Origin: Bromus sterilis | Lineage: Eukaryota; Streptophyta; Magnoliopsida; Poales; Poaceae | NCBI GenBank assembly: GCA_950022295.1 | Contig: OX465598.1 | Location: 189,405,501-189,469,500, forward strand | DNA: 64,000 nt | Direction of reading: 5' to 3' | Part shown: positions 22,721 through 33,800 of the stretch, piece by piece | How positions within the stretch are numbered: position 1 is the stretch's first letter | Layout of the letters: each line of letters starts with the position of its first letter | Notes under the pieces: model-generated | What the model saw: the letters and a program-made list of their open reading frames with translations, nothing else | Told to the model about the DNA's origin: nothing | The model's database searches: none | Made by a program: the position numbers and the translations under genes

Positions 22721-25700
22721 TCATTCCTCGCCCGCCTCGTCGGACTCACTGGTTACACCAGTTGACTCAACAAAGAAGTCCATATCGGGCATCAAAGCAA
22801 TTCGGCTAGCAGTTTCAGCATAACGCGGAAGGAAGGAGGTGTAGCTCTGACCTTCTTTCGGATCACCACCGCCAACCCGCTCAAGATTATGGACCCGCTC
22901 CGGAAAATGCGCTTTGGTCAAGGCCAGTGCGTAGTTCGCACCGCTCCGCGCCGCAGAACGTTTCCAGCGCGCCAGTTGCTGAGGGGGCTCATGGAGGACG
23001 GGCACAACGGTGTCCAGCTTCACCCTGCTTCCCACATCAGGCGACAGCTTGCTCTTCAGCGCCAGGGTAACGCCCATGACTTCTTTAGCAAATTTCTTCT
23101 CTTTAGCGCACCTCATGGTCAGCAGACCCCCCGCCAGAGAAAATTCCGTCGTTACTGGCGTATAATTATCCCTTTTCATCATCTCGGCAAACTCAGCCAT
23201 GCGCGGTTGCTCGGCCTCCGGGTCCGTCCCATATGATGCATCAATAGAGAAGATGAGTACACAACGGAAGAATCGGGAACATTCTCCCATTACTACTCGG
23301 ATCACAAAACTCACCAGACAAAGTTTCACTGAAAACAGCAAACCGCCCAGCGCAATATTCCTCCGCTGCCTTCACCGCCTTCCGAGTTGTTTCCAACTCG
23401 GCTTGATGTTTCTTTTCATCCTCGACACGCAGCTCGGATAATTTCTCCAAGTCAGATTCCAGTTTTGTGATACAGGCTTCGTTCTCCTTCACCGCCTGTT
23501 TGTAATGGTACAAACTTGTTTCCAGAGCCTTCTTCTCCTTGGCCCGCCTTTCAACCTGGTCTATCTCCTTCTTCATCTTTGCAACGAAATCATCGTTCTC
23601 TTTAACCTTGGCATCAAAAGCTTTCTTCGCCGCTTCTGCAAACAGAGGTCAAAACGGATAAATAGGACGATGACATACACCAATACAGGAACGCAAGGGT
23701 CCTTACCATTGTGTTCAGCATGCTGCTTCTTCAGTTTGTTGTGCTCTTCAAGCAGCGCCTCGTACGCACTCTTGGCAGCAGTGTTCTCCTCCTTCAACTT
23801 CACGAAGGCCGATCCAAGCTTGCATGCCTCCTATGAAGACGAAAGGAATACCACGCTGAAACAAATACCTCCTATCAAAAGACTCCGAATAACTTCGCAA
23901 AGTTACTCGGAGCCTTGGGGGCTACACCCAGTGGGTGCACTAAGAAGTGCTCCCACCGGAAGTTCACTGAAATAAATACCTCCTATCAAAAGACTCCGAA
24001 TAATTTCGCAAAGTTACTCGGTGCCTTGGGGGCTACACCTAGTGGGTGCACTAAGAAGTGCTCCCACTGGAAGTTCACTGAAATAAATACCTCCTATCAA
24101 AAGACTCCGAATAACTTCGCAAATTTACTCGGAGCCTTGGGGGCTACACCCAATGGGTGCACTAAGAAGTGCTCCCACTGGAAGTTCACTGAAATAAAAA
24201 CCTCCTATCAAAAGACTCCGAATAACTTCGCAAAGTTACTCGGAGCCTTGGGGGCTACACCCAGTGGGTGCACTAAGAAGCACTCCCACTGGAAGTTCGC
24301 TGAAATAAAAACCTCCTATCAAAAGACTCCGAATAACTTCGCAAAGTTACTCGGAGCCTTGGGGGCTAAACCCAGTGGGTGCACTAAGAAGTGCCCCCAG
24401 CAAAGATTTCAAACCCGCAGAATAACAACAAAACGCCCAAAGGTCATTCTAACACCCAGTGGGTAGGAAAACTTACGTAAGTACTTACGTGCATGTTGGA
24501 CTTTACCAACTCGGCCTCGGACGCTAGCTCACGCAGCCGCAACTCAAATTGAGTTGCCCTAACCAAAGACTCCTTCAAACCACCAACAATAGCACTCTCC
24601 ACTGGAGCACCGACCGGAATGGTTACCGAGACAGCAGGTCCATCCCCTTAAGCAGCCGCCGGGGCGACAGGAATCTCCTTAGCAGCCTCCCCAGCAGGAG
24701 CGTCAGGTACGGCAGCTCGGGAACCAGACCCGGAGGACACCGTCCCCTCAGGAACAATCACCTCAGGAGGAGTGACCCCAGCGGCGGCTGGCTCGGTAGC
24801 AATCCGAGTTGGGTCAGCAGTAGAGTCAACATCCATGTCTGCGGCAGATACAACAAACAATTAGAAGCGGGAAGACGACAGTGGTAGAAGCCTCAACAGA
24901 AAACAACGAAGAATTCTCACCAACGTCTGCAACGTCTTCTGGAATAGTGTCCATAACAGGAAAGTCAGTCACCTCTCAAGTACTGACATCCTCCAAAGCT
25001 TCAACCTCGGGATCCTCGATCCCAGGCAGCGACTCAGAACCACTCGGACGTACAATGCAAAATAAAACAGCTGAGGACGGGCCCGGGAAGCCAATACAGC
25101 GTTAAATCATAAGAAAACCAACATCATTACTTATGAACGGTCTTCAAACTACGCCTCGGGGGAGCAACATTGGCTGGACCAGCTCCAGCCCCCTTGGCCT
25201 TCTCAACAACAGCACCCCCCGAGGGGTTAGCCTCTCGGCCCCCAAGCGTAACAAGCTTCTTCTTCTTCATAGGTGCAACCTTCCCAGAACTGAGGCTCAA
25301 GGGCGGAAGTTTCCCGCTGCCCTCTTTGCCACTCGGAGTATGAGCCCTTTTCGGGACCGAGTAAGCCCTTCCTGCGCCGACTCGCGGTCCTAGTTGTTCT
25401 TGGAGCGTTGCTCGGACGCCGCCTGAGCCCGAGCCACCTCGGACTCCAGCTCCTCCCCCGCCTCAACTCTGACCCCCGCACCAGCAGTGCTATCTTCATC
25501 CTCCTCGGCAGGATGCTGCGGAGCCAGAAGAATAGGAGAATGGAACTGAGAAAAATCCTAACAAAAAATAAGGAAGACCGAGTTAGAATCAACAAGTGAT
25601 ACACATTCAAGACACATATGGCACAAGGTGGCATACCAAGGTGGGAGGATTCTCGACGCTGAGAGGTCTCACTCGGCCAGTTGTCTGAAGACCTTGGGTC

Positions 25701-26617
25701 ACGCTGGTTATTATTTTCATCTGGAGCTCAAATTCGTCCAGAGGCATCTCGGTGTTACTATAGCGGGTGTCGTCCTGCAACCCGGAATATGTCCACATTC
25801 CCCGAGCCCTAGCCTGAAGAGGCTGAATCTTCCGAACCACAAAGGTGGCTATCAGATCCATGGCGTCTAAACCATTTTTCTTCATCCTGATGACTTCACG
25901 CATCAAGGGGAGCACCTGCTCCTTATCAACATTGGTGAGTCGGGGATTCCAGCCCTGGGAAGAAGTTAGGCTAACGTCCGAGTAAGGAGGCAAGGTGCGC
26001 ACCCCCGGCCCCTCGGCCACCTTGCAATAAAACCAACTGTTCTGCCAATTCTTGACAGAATCTGGCACACTAGAGGGAAAATACTGCACCCCTTGTTTCT
26101 TAGCCAAGAACAAGCCGCCACATAGGTGATTGAACTCCACGCCACCACCCTCCCCAGACTTCTTCGCCTTTTGAGGCTTAATGGCGTATATGTTACGGAA
26201 AAGGTGCCAGTGAGGCTCTATGCCTAAGAACCCCTCATAGAGGGTGAAGAAGCTAGAGAGAAGAGTAACAGTGTTGGGGACGATATGATGAAGCTGAGCA
26301 CCCGTAAAAGCCAAGAAATCCAAGAAGGGATGTGGGGGAAGAGAAAAACCACGGTCCACGTGCGAAAGTAAGAGGACCCTCTCACCGTCCCATGGAGCAG
26401 GCTCGTCTTCCCCAGCCGCAGGAAGGCGACAACCTTCGCGGGGAACCAGGCCAGCATCCTGGTACCCCAGCAACATGTCCTCCGTCATGATTGACGGAAG
26501 CCATTCCCCTGCGGACATGGTCTCGGTGGCGGAGGAAGGGCAGCGCGAGTGACGGCCTCCCAGGATGAGGCACGGGCGGCCGACGAAGTTCCCCCGGCGA
26601 CGAACTCGAGTGGGCAT
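22721..26617 (-). pseudogene. Antisense, apparently spliced gene of the Tat-like element (putative gypsy-type transposon domain plus coiled coil)
   Basis: Exon 1 runs from ATG 26617 (or a later Met in TMSAGEWLPSIMTEDML) to a donor GTATGC at 25636. Its protein has SLPPHPFLDFLAF and GFLGIEPHWHLFRNIYAIK, matching my knowledge of the 'putative gypsy type transposon' domain. The next exon starts after TTTTTCTCAG near 25545. It is acidic, then Lys-rich (MKKKKLVTLGG), with one TAG and a frameshift. Later exons encode a coiled coil: KEENTAAKSAYEALLEE, donor GTAAGG at 23708, acceptor TTTGCAG near 23640, KKEIDQVERRAKEKKALE, donor GTGAGT at 23314. A final segment of about 170 residues ends ESTGVTSESDEAGEE near 22721. 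Some splice sites are not obvious. Antisense genes of this kind are known in Tat elements; their function is unknown to me. This copy carries lesions. Confidence 0.7.
23870..24420. repeat. Tandem array of five 111-bp units inside an intron of the antisense gene
   Basis: The segment GCCTTGGGGGCTACACC recurs at about 23912, 24023, 24134, 24245 and 24356, exactly 111 bp apart. Each unit carries ACTCCGAATAACTTCGCAAA and GTGGGTGCACTAAGAAGTG. Because 111 is a multiple of three, one frame stays open through the array; I treat that frame as a by-product. Confidence 0.93.
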
Positions 26618-26699
26618 GAAAGAGGCGGATCAAGAGAGAGAAGCGGGAGCGGCTGCGTGGGGGAAAAATGAGCAGATCTGCCCCAAGAAGAAGGGAAGG

Positions 26700-26714
26700 T
26701 GCGGTTTTATACCT
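26700..26714 (-). promoter_or_regulatory. TATA box of the antisense gene in the Tat-like element
   Basis: On the minus strand the sequence reads GGTATAAAACCGC, about 90 bp before the ATG at 26617. Transcription would start near 26680 and give a leader of about 60 bases. This is inferred from sequence only. Confidence 0.55.
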
Positions 26715-27561
26715 CGAGGGGGCAACCGCCACGCGTCAGATCCGCACCCCATCATGGGCCTGCCGGTTGCCCTCCCCATAAAACCGCCCCACTTCCCCAT
26801 AATCCCTCCCACTTTCCCACGGGCAGTTAATTATTATCCTATAAGACCGCCACGGGAATCGAGGAGACAGGCCCAAACAGTGCGCCCACTTGTCTGGGCA
26901 AGAAGATTCTCTGACAAGGCAAGATCCTTTCTAAAAAGACCGAATCTTATTTCGATTCGAAGCTCGAAACCACCTCAACTACTCGGAAGATACGAAGCAT
27001 AACATACGCCGACCAAACTCTCCGAGTATGCCTTCACTCAGAAGAATTCACTGAGCCCCCGTGGCGACCGAGTAAGTTGTCACTCGGAAATACAACAAAG
27101 AGAACCACTTGGGGGTTTTCCGCAAAACGAAAAATCTTGCACCCAACTACTCGGGCAAAAACCCGAGTAATCAACTCGCTGGTGGACCGTCTCTGACGTA
27201 GAATGCCAGGCCACCAGTAAGACCCGGCGCAGGGGGTAAAGGATTAATGTCCCACGTGGCATGGCCTAGGACTCGTTACGATGTCCTAGGACATTGAACT
27301 TTACAAATTTGGTTCATATGGAGTTTAAGGCCTTTTACTCCGAGACACGCCTTCCGGGGCCTCAGTCCACCTCTTCCGAGAGACGTTTTGAGTGTCGCCA
27401 AATTTTTCCGCTAACCAGCCCAACTCATACTCGAGGGAAAAGTTCAAACATCAATAAAGCCCTTCCGGGCCTCTTACTGAGTTTAATCTTCGCGTACCTC
27501 AGAAAATCTGACAAATGTCAGCCGCCTCAATTACGAGCACCCGAAAGCGCTTGGGGGCTAC
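26715..27561. other. 3' untranslated region of the Tat-like element with polypurine tract
   Basis: No credible gene was seen. The stretch has many CTCGG/CCGAG motifs (for instance ACTCGGAAG and CCGAGTA) shared with the LTR. It ends in the polypurine tract GCTTGGGGGCTAC (27549-27561) just before the 3' LTR. The part next to 26715 is upstream of the antisense gene and could hold its promoter elements. Confidence 0.65.
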
Positions 27562-28176
27562 TGTTGTGGTAATACTAAAGGCACACCCCTAGGCAAGGGA
27601 AACCAAGGGATACCCTTAAGCCCTTGGTTTCCCAAACACACCCAACAAAATAAGATCAGTAAAAACTTGGAGCATCAACGATCTCCGAGTAACAGGTTAC
27701 TCGGAGATCAGAAACCACTTCCGAGTACGCAACTACTCGGAAGTCCAGCAAGATCCGAGTAGATCGACACTCGGAAGAGATCAGCGAGCCATTCCTTACT
27801 CTGATGACAGGAACGCAACGGACAGGAAGCATTCAAGACTGCGGTCGTTTCTCCTCCTTTATTAGTAGTAATGGGCAGACCGTTTTCTGTATTTAGTACG
27901 CATTTAATCCTGGAATCAAGACCCGTTTAAGACCAAGGCATTAAGGGCCAGGGGCGCACTCTATATAAGCCCCCCACCTTCGGTTTGGGCACGCGCAACT
28001 CTAATCCTCATACTCTTGAGCAAGAACACCCCAGTCAGCCTGGGACAGGATTAAGGTTTTTATCTCTAAGGAGAGGCCTAACCTGTATAATTTTCCCTGT
28101 GTCAACCACTCTACGTACAGATTCATTTAGCTCATTTCATACCCCTATATCTATTGTCAGGATCATATCCCCGACA
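27562..28176 (+). repeat. 3' LTR of the Tat-like element (615 bp)
   Basis: It starts TGTTGTGGTAATAC, ends CATATCCCCGACA and is followed by the target duplication GGAAG. It matches the 5' LTR at 4506-5121. Confidence 0.93.
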
Positions 28177-28189
28177 GGAAGCGAAGATG

Positions 28190-29449
28190 GTAAGAGCAAA
28201 GTTTTTCCCCCGTGTGTTTTGGATATTGTTGGACAAGACAGTAGAGGAACTAACAATGTTTTCTAGTGTAAACAGTTGAATAGGTTCCTGAAGGACAAGC
28301 TAGGTGATAAAGCTTCAGGGAAGGTTTTCAAGTTATCGAAGCATTACCCCCCCGAGCGAAGCTTAATCACGGAGGATGACCCCCAAAAATGAAGGTGTCC
28401 TGAAGCTCAACTCATTGAAGGAAATGAAGAAGACGACGAAAGACTTAGATGTTTTTGTGTAGTTCTTTTTCTGTTCTTTGAGTCATAGGACAAACCGTAC
28501 TATCAAGAGGGGTCTTTAGTTTTCGGACACCGAAGTCATTGAGAAAATGCTCAGATCAAATCCACACCAAGTGAGAAGCCAGAGCGAAGAAATCTCATGT
28601 GCACTAAGTTAAGCTTCAGTAGCAAAGACTTCGTTCTTTGGCTTCTGAAGCAGAACTAAGTTCGTGAGTCAGCTTTACTTGTTCCGCAATTAAAGTTGCG
28701 CAGTGATTACAAATCCGACCGTTGTGGACACGTGTCAAGCTGTCACCTCGGGTCAATTTGGTCATTCCGCACTTCGGGATCGCCAACTATAAATACACCG
28801 CACCGTCCTCCATTTGCGGGTGGCTTCTCTGAGAATATTCCTGAGAGAGATTGAATAGAGCACCCCAAAAACCCCACCGAAGCAAAACCCAAAACCCAGA
28901 ATACTGAAGCCTAAGTCCCATTGATTTGAGTAGATTCGTGATGACTTAGGTGAAAGCTTACTAGCCTTTTTTATCTTGGAGAACTGCAATTCTCCTAGAC
29001 GGTTAGAGTGTTGTTCTTCAGAGAGCGAAGAGTAATTGTCGCCTCGAAGTCCAGTTTGTCAAAGGTTTCGGTGATTCCCTCAATAATCAACCACGAGTGA
29101 AGAACTGACCAAGCTCAAGGAGTTTGGTGCAGTGGAGCAATGGACGGAGATAGTTTTGCTCCAGGTGTTCAATCACCAGTCCCTCCAACCAGACGTAGCG
29201 CTTTGCAGAGCGTGAAATGGTCGAACAAACATCGCCGAGTCCCAGTTCGTTTTACTTCAAGCATTTACCTTCGGTATTGCATTTGCTTCGCAGTTATGCT
29301 TCAATGTATTTTGATTCACCGCATTTAGTTTCGCTTCCAGTTTTACTTCGCTGTTCCGCCCTACTTATGCTTCACTTCAATAGTTTCAGTCGAAATTTTT
29401 GAAGTGATCATTCACCCCCTCCCCCTCTGATCACATACTTGGACTTTCA
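28190..29449 (+). repeat. 5' LTR of the Sirevirus-like element (1260 bp)
   Basis: It starts (T)GTAAGAGCAAAG, ends GGACTTTCA and is paired with 44929-49907. Compared with the 3' copy it keeps a segment of about 37 bp (around 28570-28608) that the 3' LTR has lost. Confidence 0.9.
28798..28805 (+). promoter_or_regulatory. TATA box in the 5' LTR of the Sirevirus-like element
   Basis: TATAAATA in the context GCCAACTATAAATACACC. The same context recurs in the 3' LTR near 49247. It is the likely core promoter of the genomic RNA. Confidence 0.7.
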
Positions 29450-29451
29450 AT

Positions 29452-29463
29452 TGGTATCAGAGC
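29452..29463 (+). other. Primer-binding site of the Sirevirus-like element
   Basis: TGGTATCAGAGC is complementary to the 3' end of initiator tRNA-Met. It lies two bases after the LTR end. Confidence 0.9.
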
Positions 29464-29519
29464 TAGTCACTCCCTACCCTCTGTGTGTTTTGGATTAACG
29501 TCCTGGAGTGTTTTCAAGT

Positions 29520-31819
29520 ATGTCTTTCGCAGCTATTCGCTCCGGCGAACCTATTCCTGTTTTCAATGGGAAGGACTACCCGTACTGGAAGGACAAAATG
29601 AAGAGAAATATCATGGCTATCAATTCAGTTGCCTGGCAAGTTGTCTTGTATGGAGTCACAGTTGCCGATGAGAAGACTATCACTCCTGAAGAAGCAAAAC
29701 TGATTGATCTTGATTCTGAAGTTTGGGTTTTCATCACCAATCATTTGACACCAGAAAAGTATCATGTAGTGAAGAATATTCCATCTGCCAAAGGTGTCTG
29801 GGACTATCTTGAAAAGATTGGTGAAGGTGTTTCTACCCAGAAGGATGCCAGAATTGACACACTCCGAAGCAAATTCTATTGCTTCAAGAGAAACGAGGGT
29901 GAAAAAGTCAGCTCCATTTATAGCAGACTCACAGCTCTTGCTAATGAGTTGATTTCCCTCGGTGTTGATGACATTACTCTTCAATCAGTTGTAAGAACTT
30001 TGCTTCGCTCATTGGATGATTCGTTTGATCACATTGTACTGATGATCAAGGATAGGACTGATTTCAGACGTCTTGCTGCCGCTGATATTCTTGAGAGACT
30101 CAATACCTATGAAATGGAAGAAGATGAGAAACGTGATATTAATGGCTCTCGAAGAAGATCTCATGCTTTGAAAGCAAAAGCTTCGCGTCATTCTTCCCCC
30201 GAAGTCAGTTCTGCTTCAGGTGTCGAATCTGATGATCCTGCAAGCATTGGAAAGGATTTAGCATTGCTCATGAGACGCTTCAACCGCTTCCAAAGAAAAG
30301 GTTTTTCTTCACCGAAGAAGAGTTATTCTTCAAGAAGCTCAACTCACTCATCTCATCGCTCATCCTCAAGAAGCTCTCCATCGAAGGACAACTGCTGCTA
30401 CAAGTGCAAGAAACCAGGTCACTACATTGCTGATTGCCCTCTGTGGGAAGCTGAGAACAAATCAAAGCATTCGCTCAGAGACTCCTCAACCAAGTCCCAC
30501 AGATCCTCCAGAAGCTATGAATCCAAGAGACATGATTCCAGCTCGAGAAGAGAAAAGAAGAAAGATTATGATGATGACAAGAGGAAGAAGTATCGTAAGA
30601 AGCGTGAGGGTTCTTCATCGATGACTCACTCATCTCGACGAAGCAGTTCTCACCGTGCCAAGGCCTATCTGGGAAAGGAGATGAACTCTGAAGACGAAGC
30701 CTCTGGATCCGAAGCTGAATCAGGCTCAAGGTCTGGGTCTGGGTCCAAATCAGATAGTGTTGCTGGTTTGGCATTCGCTTCAGCAGATGCTTCGACTAAA
30801 GCTTCGAGCTCATTCTTCACCAACAAAGTAGTGAAGATGAAACTCCTGCATATTGCTTCATGGCCAAGGCGAAGGTATCTTCATCCAAATCTATCTATGA
30901 TACTTCTGATTGTTCCTCATATGATAGTGATTCGAAGATAAGCTATGCTAAACTTGCTAAAATTGCTTCAATCCAACAAGATGAACTTGATTCGCTAAGA
31001 AAAACCATTAAGAAATCAGAAACTCTATTGATCGATGAGATAGAGAAAGTTCAAACTTTAACTAATGAGCATGCAACTCTGAAGGAAAAGTTTGAAGAAT
31101 TATCCTCTAGGCATGATCTTCTTTCAGTTGATTATGAGAAGCTTACCTATGAATTTCTTCAAAGGAAAATGGCTCTCGAAAGACTGAAAGAGGCTCATGA
31201 AGAGTTGGAAAATGTCAATCTCTCTCTCATGGCTCAACAAGGTTCTGAAGCAAATCATAAAACTGATTCACCTTGCTTAACTTGTCTAGAAAGAAGCAAA
31301 ACTGATTCCAAAGGCAAAGCTCCTATTATTATGGATGATACTAATGCCTCGGATGAGGAAAATCCTACTGTTACGGAGGAACTCCTCAGGTTGAAAAACT
31401 TATTTGAAACAGGCATGTTCAAAAATGTGCAAGGTCACCAGTATCTTTGTGATATCCTGAGGAAGGCTCTCCTTCACAGGAATCCCAGGAATGAAGGTGT
31501 TGGTTTCGAGAGAAAGATAAACCCTGAGGGCACCTATAGGGAACCTGAGCAGTATCCTAAGACTGTTTGGGTCCTAGCGAAGGATAAACCTATTGATATT
31601 GCTAACCTTTCAGGTTTCGACTGCAAAATGAACAAAGCCATTGTGGATGAATCACTTGATTCAGACTACAAGCTCATTAAAGACGAACAGGGAAAGGTTA
31701 CTGCTGAGTATGTTGGCACTCCTCCTAAGAATGGCTTCTATAAGAGACAAATATGGGTGCAGAAAGCACTTGTGGAAAAACTGCCTGCTAACCATATTAT
31801 GCAGGGAAAGATTCACTAG
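29520..31819 (+). pseudogene. Sirevirus-like gag and gag-pol linker
   Basis: ATG 29520 starts MSFAAIRSGEPIPVFNG. A Copia Gag (UBN2-type) domain follows (DYPYWKDKMKRNIM, HVVKNIPSAKGVWDYLEK), then a Ser/Arg-rich stretch and one zinc knuckle CCYKCKKPGHYIADCP of CX2CX4HX4C type. A frameshift near 30845 moves the reading to the next frame. That frame carries a long coiled coil (about 30980-31260, for example DELDSLRKTIKKSETLL) and a region of unknown role ending at TAG 31817-31819. Gag forms the cytoplasmic particle and binds the RNA. Confidence 0.85.
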
Positions 31820-33800
31820 TGCCCGAATCAATTTCTCCGCAGAAGCAATACTATCGCACTGGTCGTTATACTTATCGTCCTCATGATAACAATACTAAGA
31901 TTGCATATGCTCATTCTTATCCTAACCATTCAGAGAGGACTTACATTTATGGTGTGCTTGATGGTACACCGAAGCAATACACTCCTGTTCGCTTTAATAT
32001 TGCTTCAACCAGTGCTTCAACCTCTTCTCAGTCATCTGCTCGTTTGTGGGTGGTTAAGAAGAACTAATTCTTCTGCAGGGCTATGTCTCCGGTGGATCCG
32101 AATGGGTCATGGATAGTGGTTGCACAAATCATATGACCGGAGACAAGGAGTTATTCACCGAAGAAAAACTATCTCAATCTTCTCAGAAGTACATTACCTT
32201 CGGTGATAACAACAAGGGTAAAGTTTTAGGTTTGGGTAAGGTTGCCATATCGAAAGATAAGCACATTGACAAGGTTATGCTAGTCCAATCACTTGGTTAT
32301 AATCTTATGTCTATTTCGAAGTTATGCGATATGGGTATGCTTGTTCTATTTTCTGCTTCGCGTTGTGTTGTCTTTTCACATGATGACTATAAGTTTGTCT
32401 TCGAGGGTTACCGAAAAGGAGATTTATACATTGTTGATTTTTCTTCGGGCCCTCCTGTATCCACATGCTTAATGGAAAAAACTTCATCTGGTTGGTTATG
32501 GCATCGAAGACTTGGTCATGCAGGGATGAGAAATCTTCATAATCTAGTGAAGAAAAAGCATGTTATTGGCCTTAGCGAAGTAAAATTCGATAAGGATCGT
32601 CTCTGCAGTGCTTGAGAAGCTGGTAAAATTACGAAGAAACATCATTCAGCGAAGACTATCATGACTACTACTCGTCCTCTTGAATTGCTTCATATGGATC
32701 TTTTCGGTCCTCAGAATTATGCAAGTCTGGGAGGAAACAAATATGGTCTTGTTATTGTTGATGATTTTTCTTGATATACGTGGGTTTTCTTTCTGGATGA
32801 CAAGAGCAAAGTTGTTGAAATCTTCAAGTCATTCACTAAGAGAGCTCAAACAGAATAAGAATTATCTCTGAAGCATATCCGAAGTGATAATGGAACTGAA
32901 TTCGAAAATACTCATATTGAAGATTTTCTTGATGATCATGGTTTTACTCATGAGTTCTCTGCTGCTTATACACCTCAACAGAATGGTGTTGTTGAAAGGA
33001 AGAATATAACTCTTATTGAAATGGCCAGAACTATGCTTGTTGAATACAAGACTCCTATTAGGTTCTGGGTAGAAGCAATTAACACTGCATGTCATATCAT
33101 CAACAAGGTTTACCTTCACAAATATCTGAAGAAAACTTCACATGAGCTTATCACTGGTAACAAACCAAATGTTTCGTATCTTAGGGTATTTGGTGCTCCT
33201 TGATTTATTAGAGATATGAATCATAGCTCCAAATTTGCCCCTAAGGCACATGAAGGTTTTCTTCTAGGTTATGGCTCAAATTCTCACACTTACAGGGTGT
33301 ATAACTCTCACTTTGAGAAAGTTATGGAAACTGTAAATGTGAGGTTTGATGAATCTAATGGCTCTCAAAAAGAGCATTTGCCTCATGATCTAGATGAACC
33401 ACCTCTTGATGAAGTGATCAGGTCCATGGCTATTGGAGATATTCGCCCTGTTGAAGCCAATGCTCGTCAAGCTAATAGGGATGATGATGGCCCAATGTTC
33501 CCACACATAGCCCAGGGCGCTGGAGATCAACATCCTGAAGCTAATGATGAACAGGACGAAGAAGAGCAAGGGAACGAAGGAAATGCTAATACCGAAGGAA
33601 ATGCTGAAGCTGAAGGTGAAGCAGATCCTGAAGCTGAAGGTGAAGCAGATCCTGAAGCTGAAGCAGATCCTGAAGAAGAAGCTGAGCCTGAAGTAAATGA
33701 TTCAACTTTATCACGAGTCCGAAGAAGAGTTGATGTTGATTCGATCCTTGAAGAAATTCATCAACCAGGTCGTCCCACAACTCGTTCTCGTACTCGTTTG
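31820..33800 (+). pseudogene. Sirevirus-like protease and integrase
   Basis: The protease motif is WVMDSGCTNHMTG (near 32109). The GAG-pre-integrase motif is LWHRRLGHAGMRNLHNL. The integrase core shows ELLHMDLFGP, IRSDNGTEFEN and NGVVERKN. Stops are at 32065 (TAA), 32613 (TGA), about 32773 (TGA, where CGA is likely), about 32857 (TAA) and about 33202 (TGA). A shift lies near 32070. After the integrase comes an acidic repeat-rich linker (EAEGEADPEAEGEADP, 33605-33700), typical of the hinge before the reverse transcriptase in this group. Confidence 0.87.

Larger units (their letters stand above)
4506..28176 (+). mobile_element. Tat-like Ty3/Gypsy LTR retrotransposon with antisense gene and tandem arrays
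   Basis: LTRs lie at 4506-5121 and 27562-28176. Both start TGT(C/T)GTGGTAATAC, and target duplications GGAAG are at 4501-4505 and 28177-28181. The primer-binding region TGGTGCCCACCGTGGGG starts two bases after the 5' LTR, and a polypurine tract CTTGGGGGCTA precedes the 3' LTR. Gene order is gag, protease, reverse transcriptase, RNase H, integrase, followed by a 244-bp tandem array and an antisense spliced gene. This layout is that of the Tat lineage (Retand/RIRE2 type). By eye the LTRs differ at about 20 of 615 positions. The element was later entered by a CACTA element and a CRM-like element. All pol genes are broken. Confidence 0.9.

Noticed and set aside
23915..24466. 183-codon open frame with a repeated protein sequence
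   Set aside because: It is the 111-bp tandem array read in a frame that stays open because the unit is a multiple of three. It has no start context and lies opposite the exons of the antisense gene.
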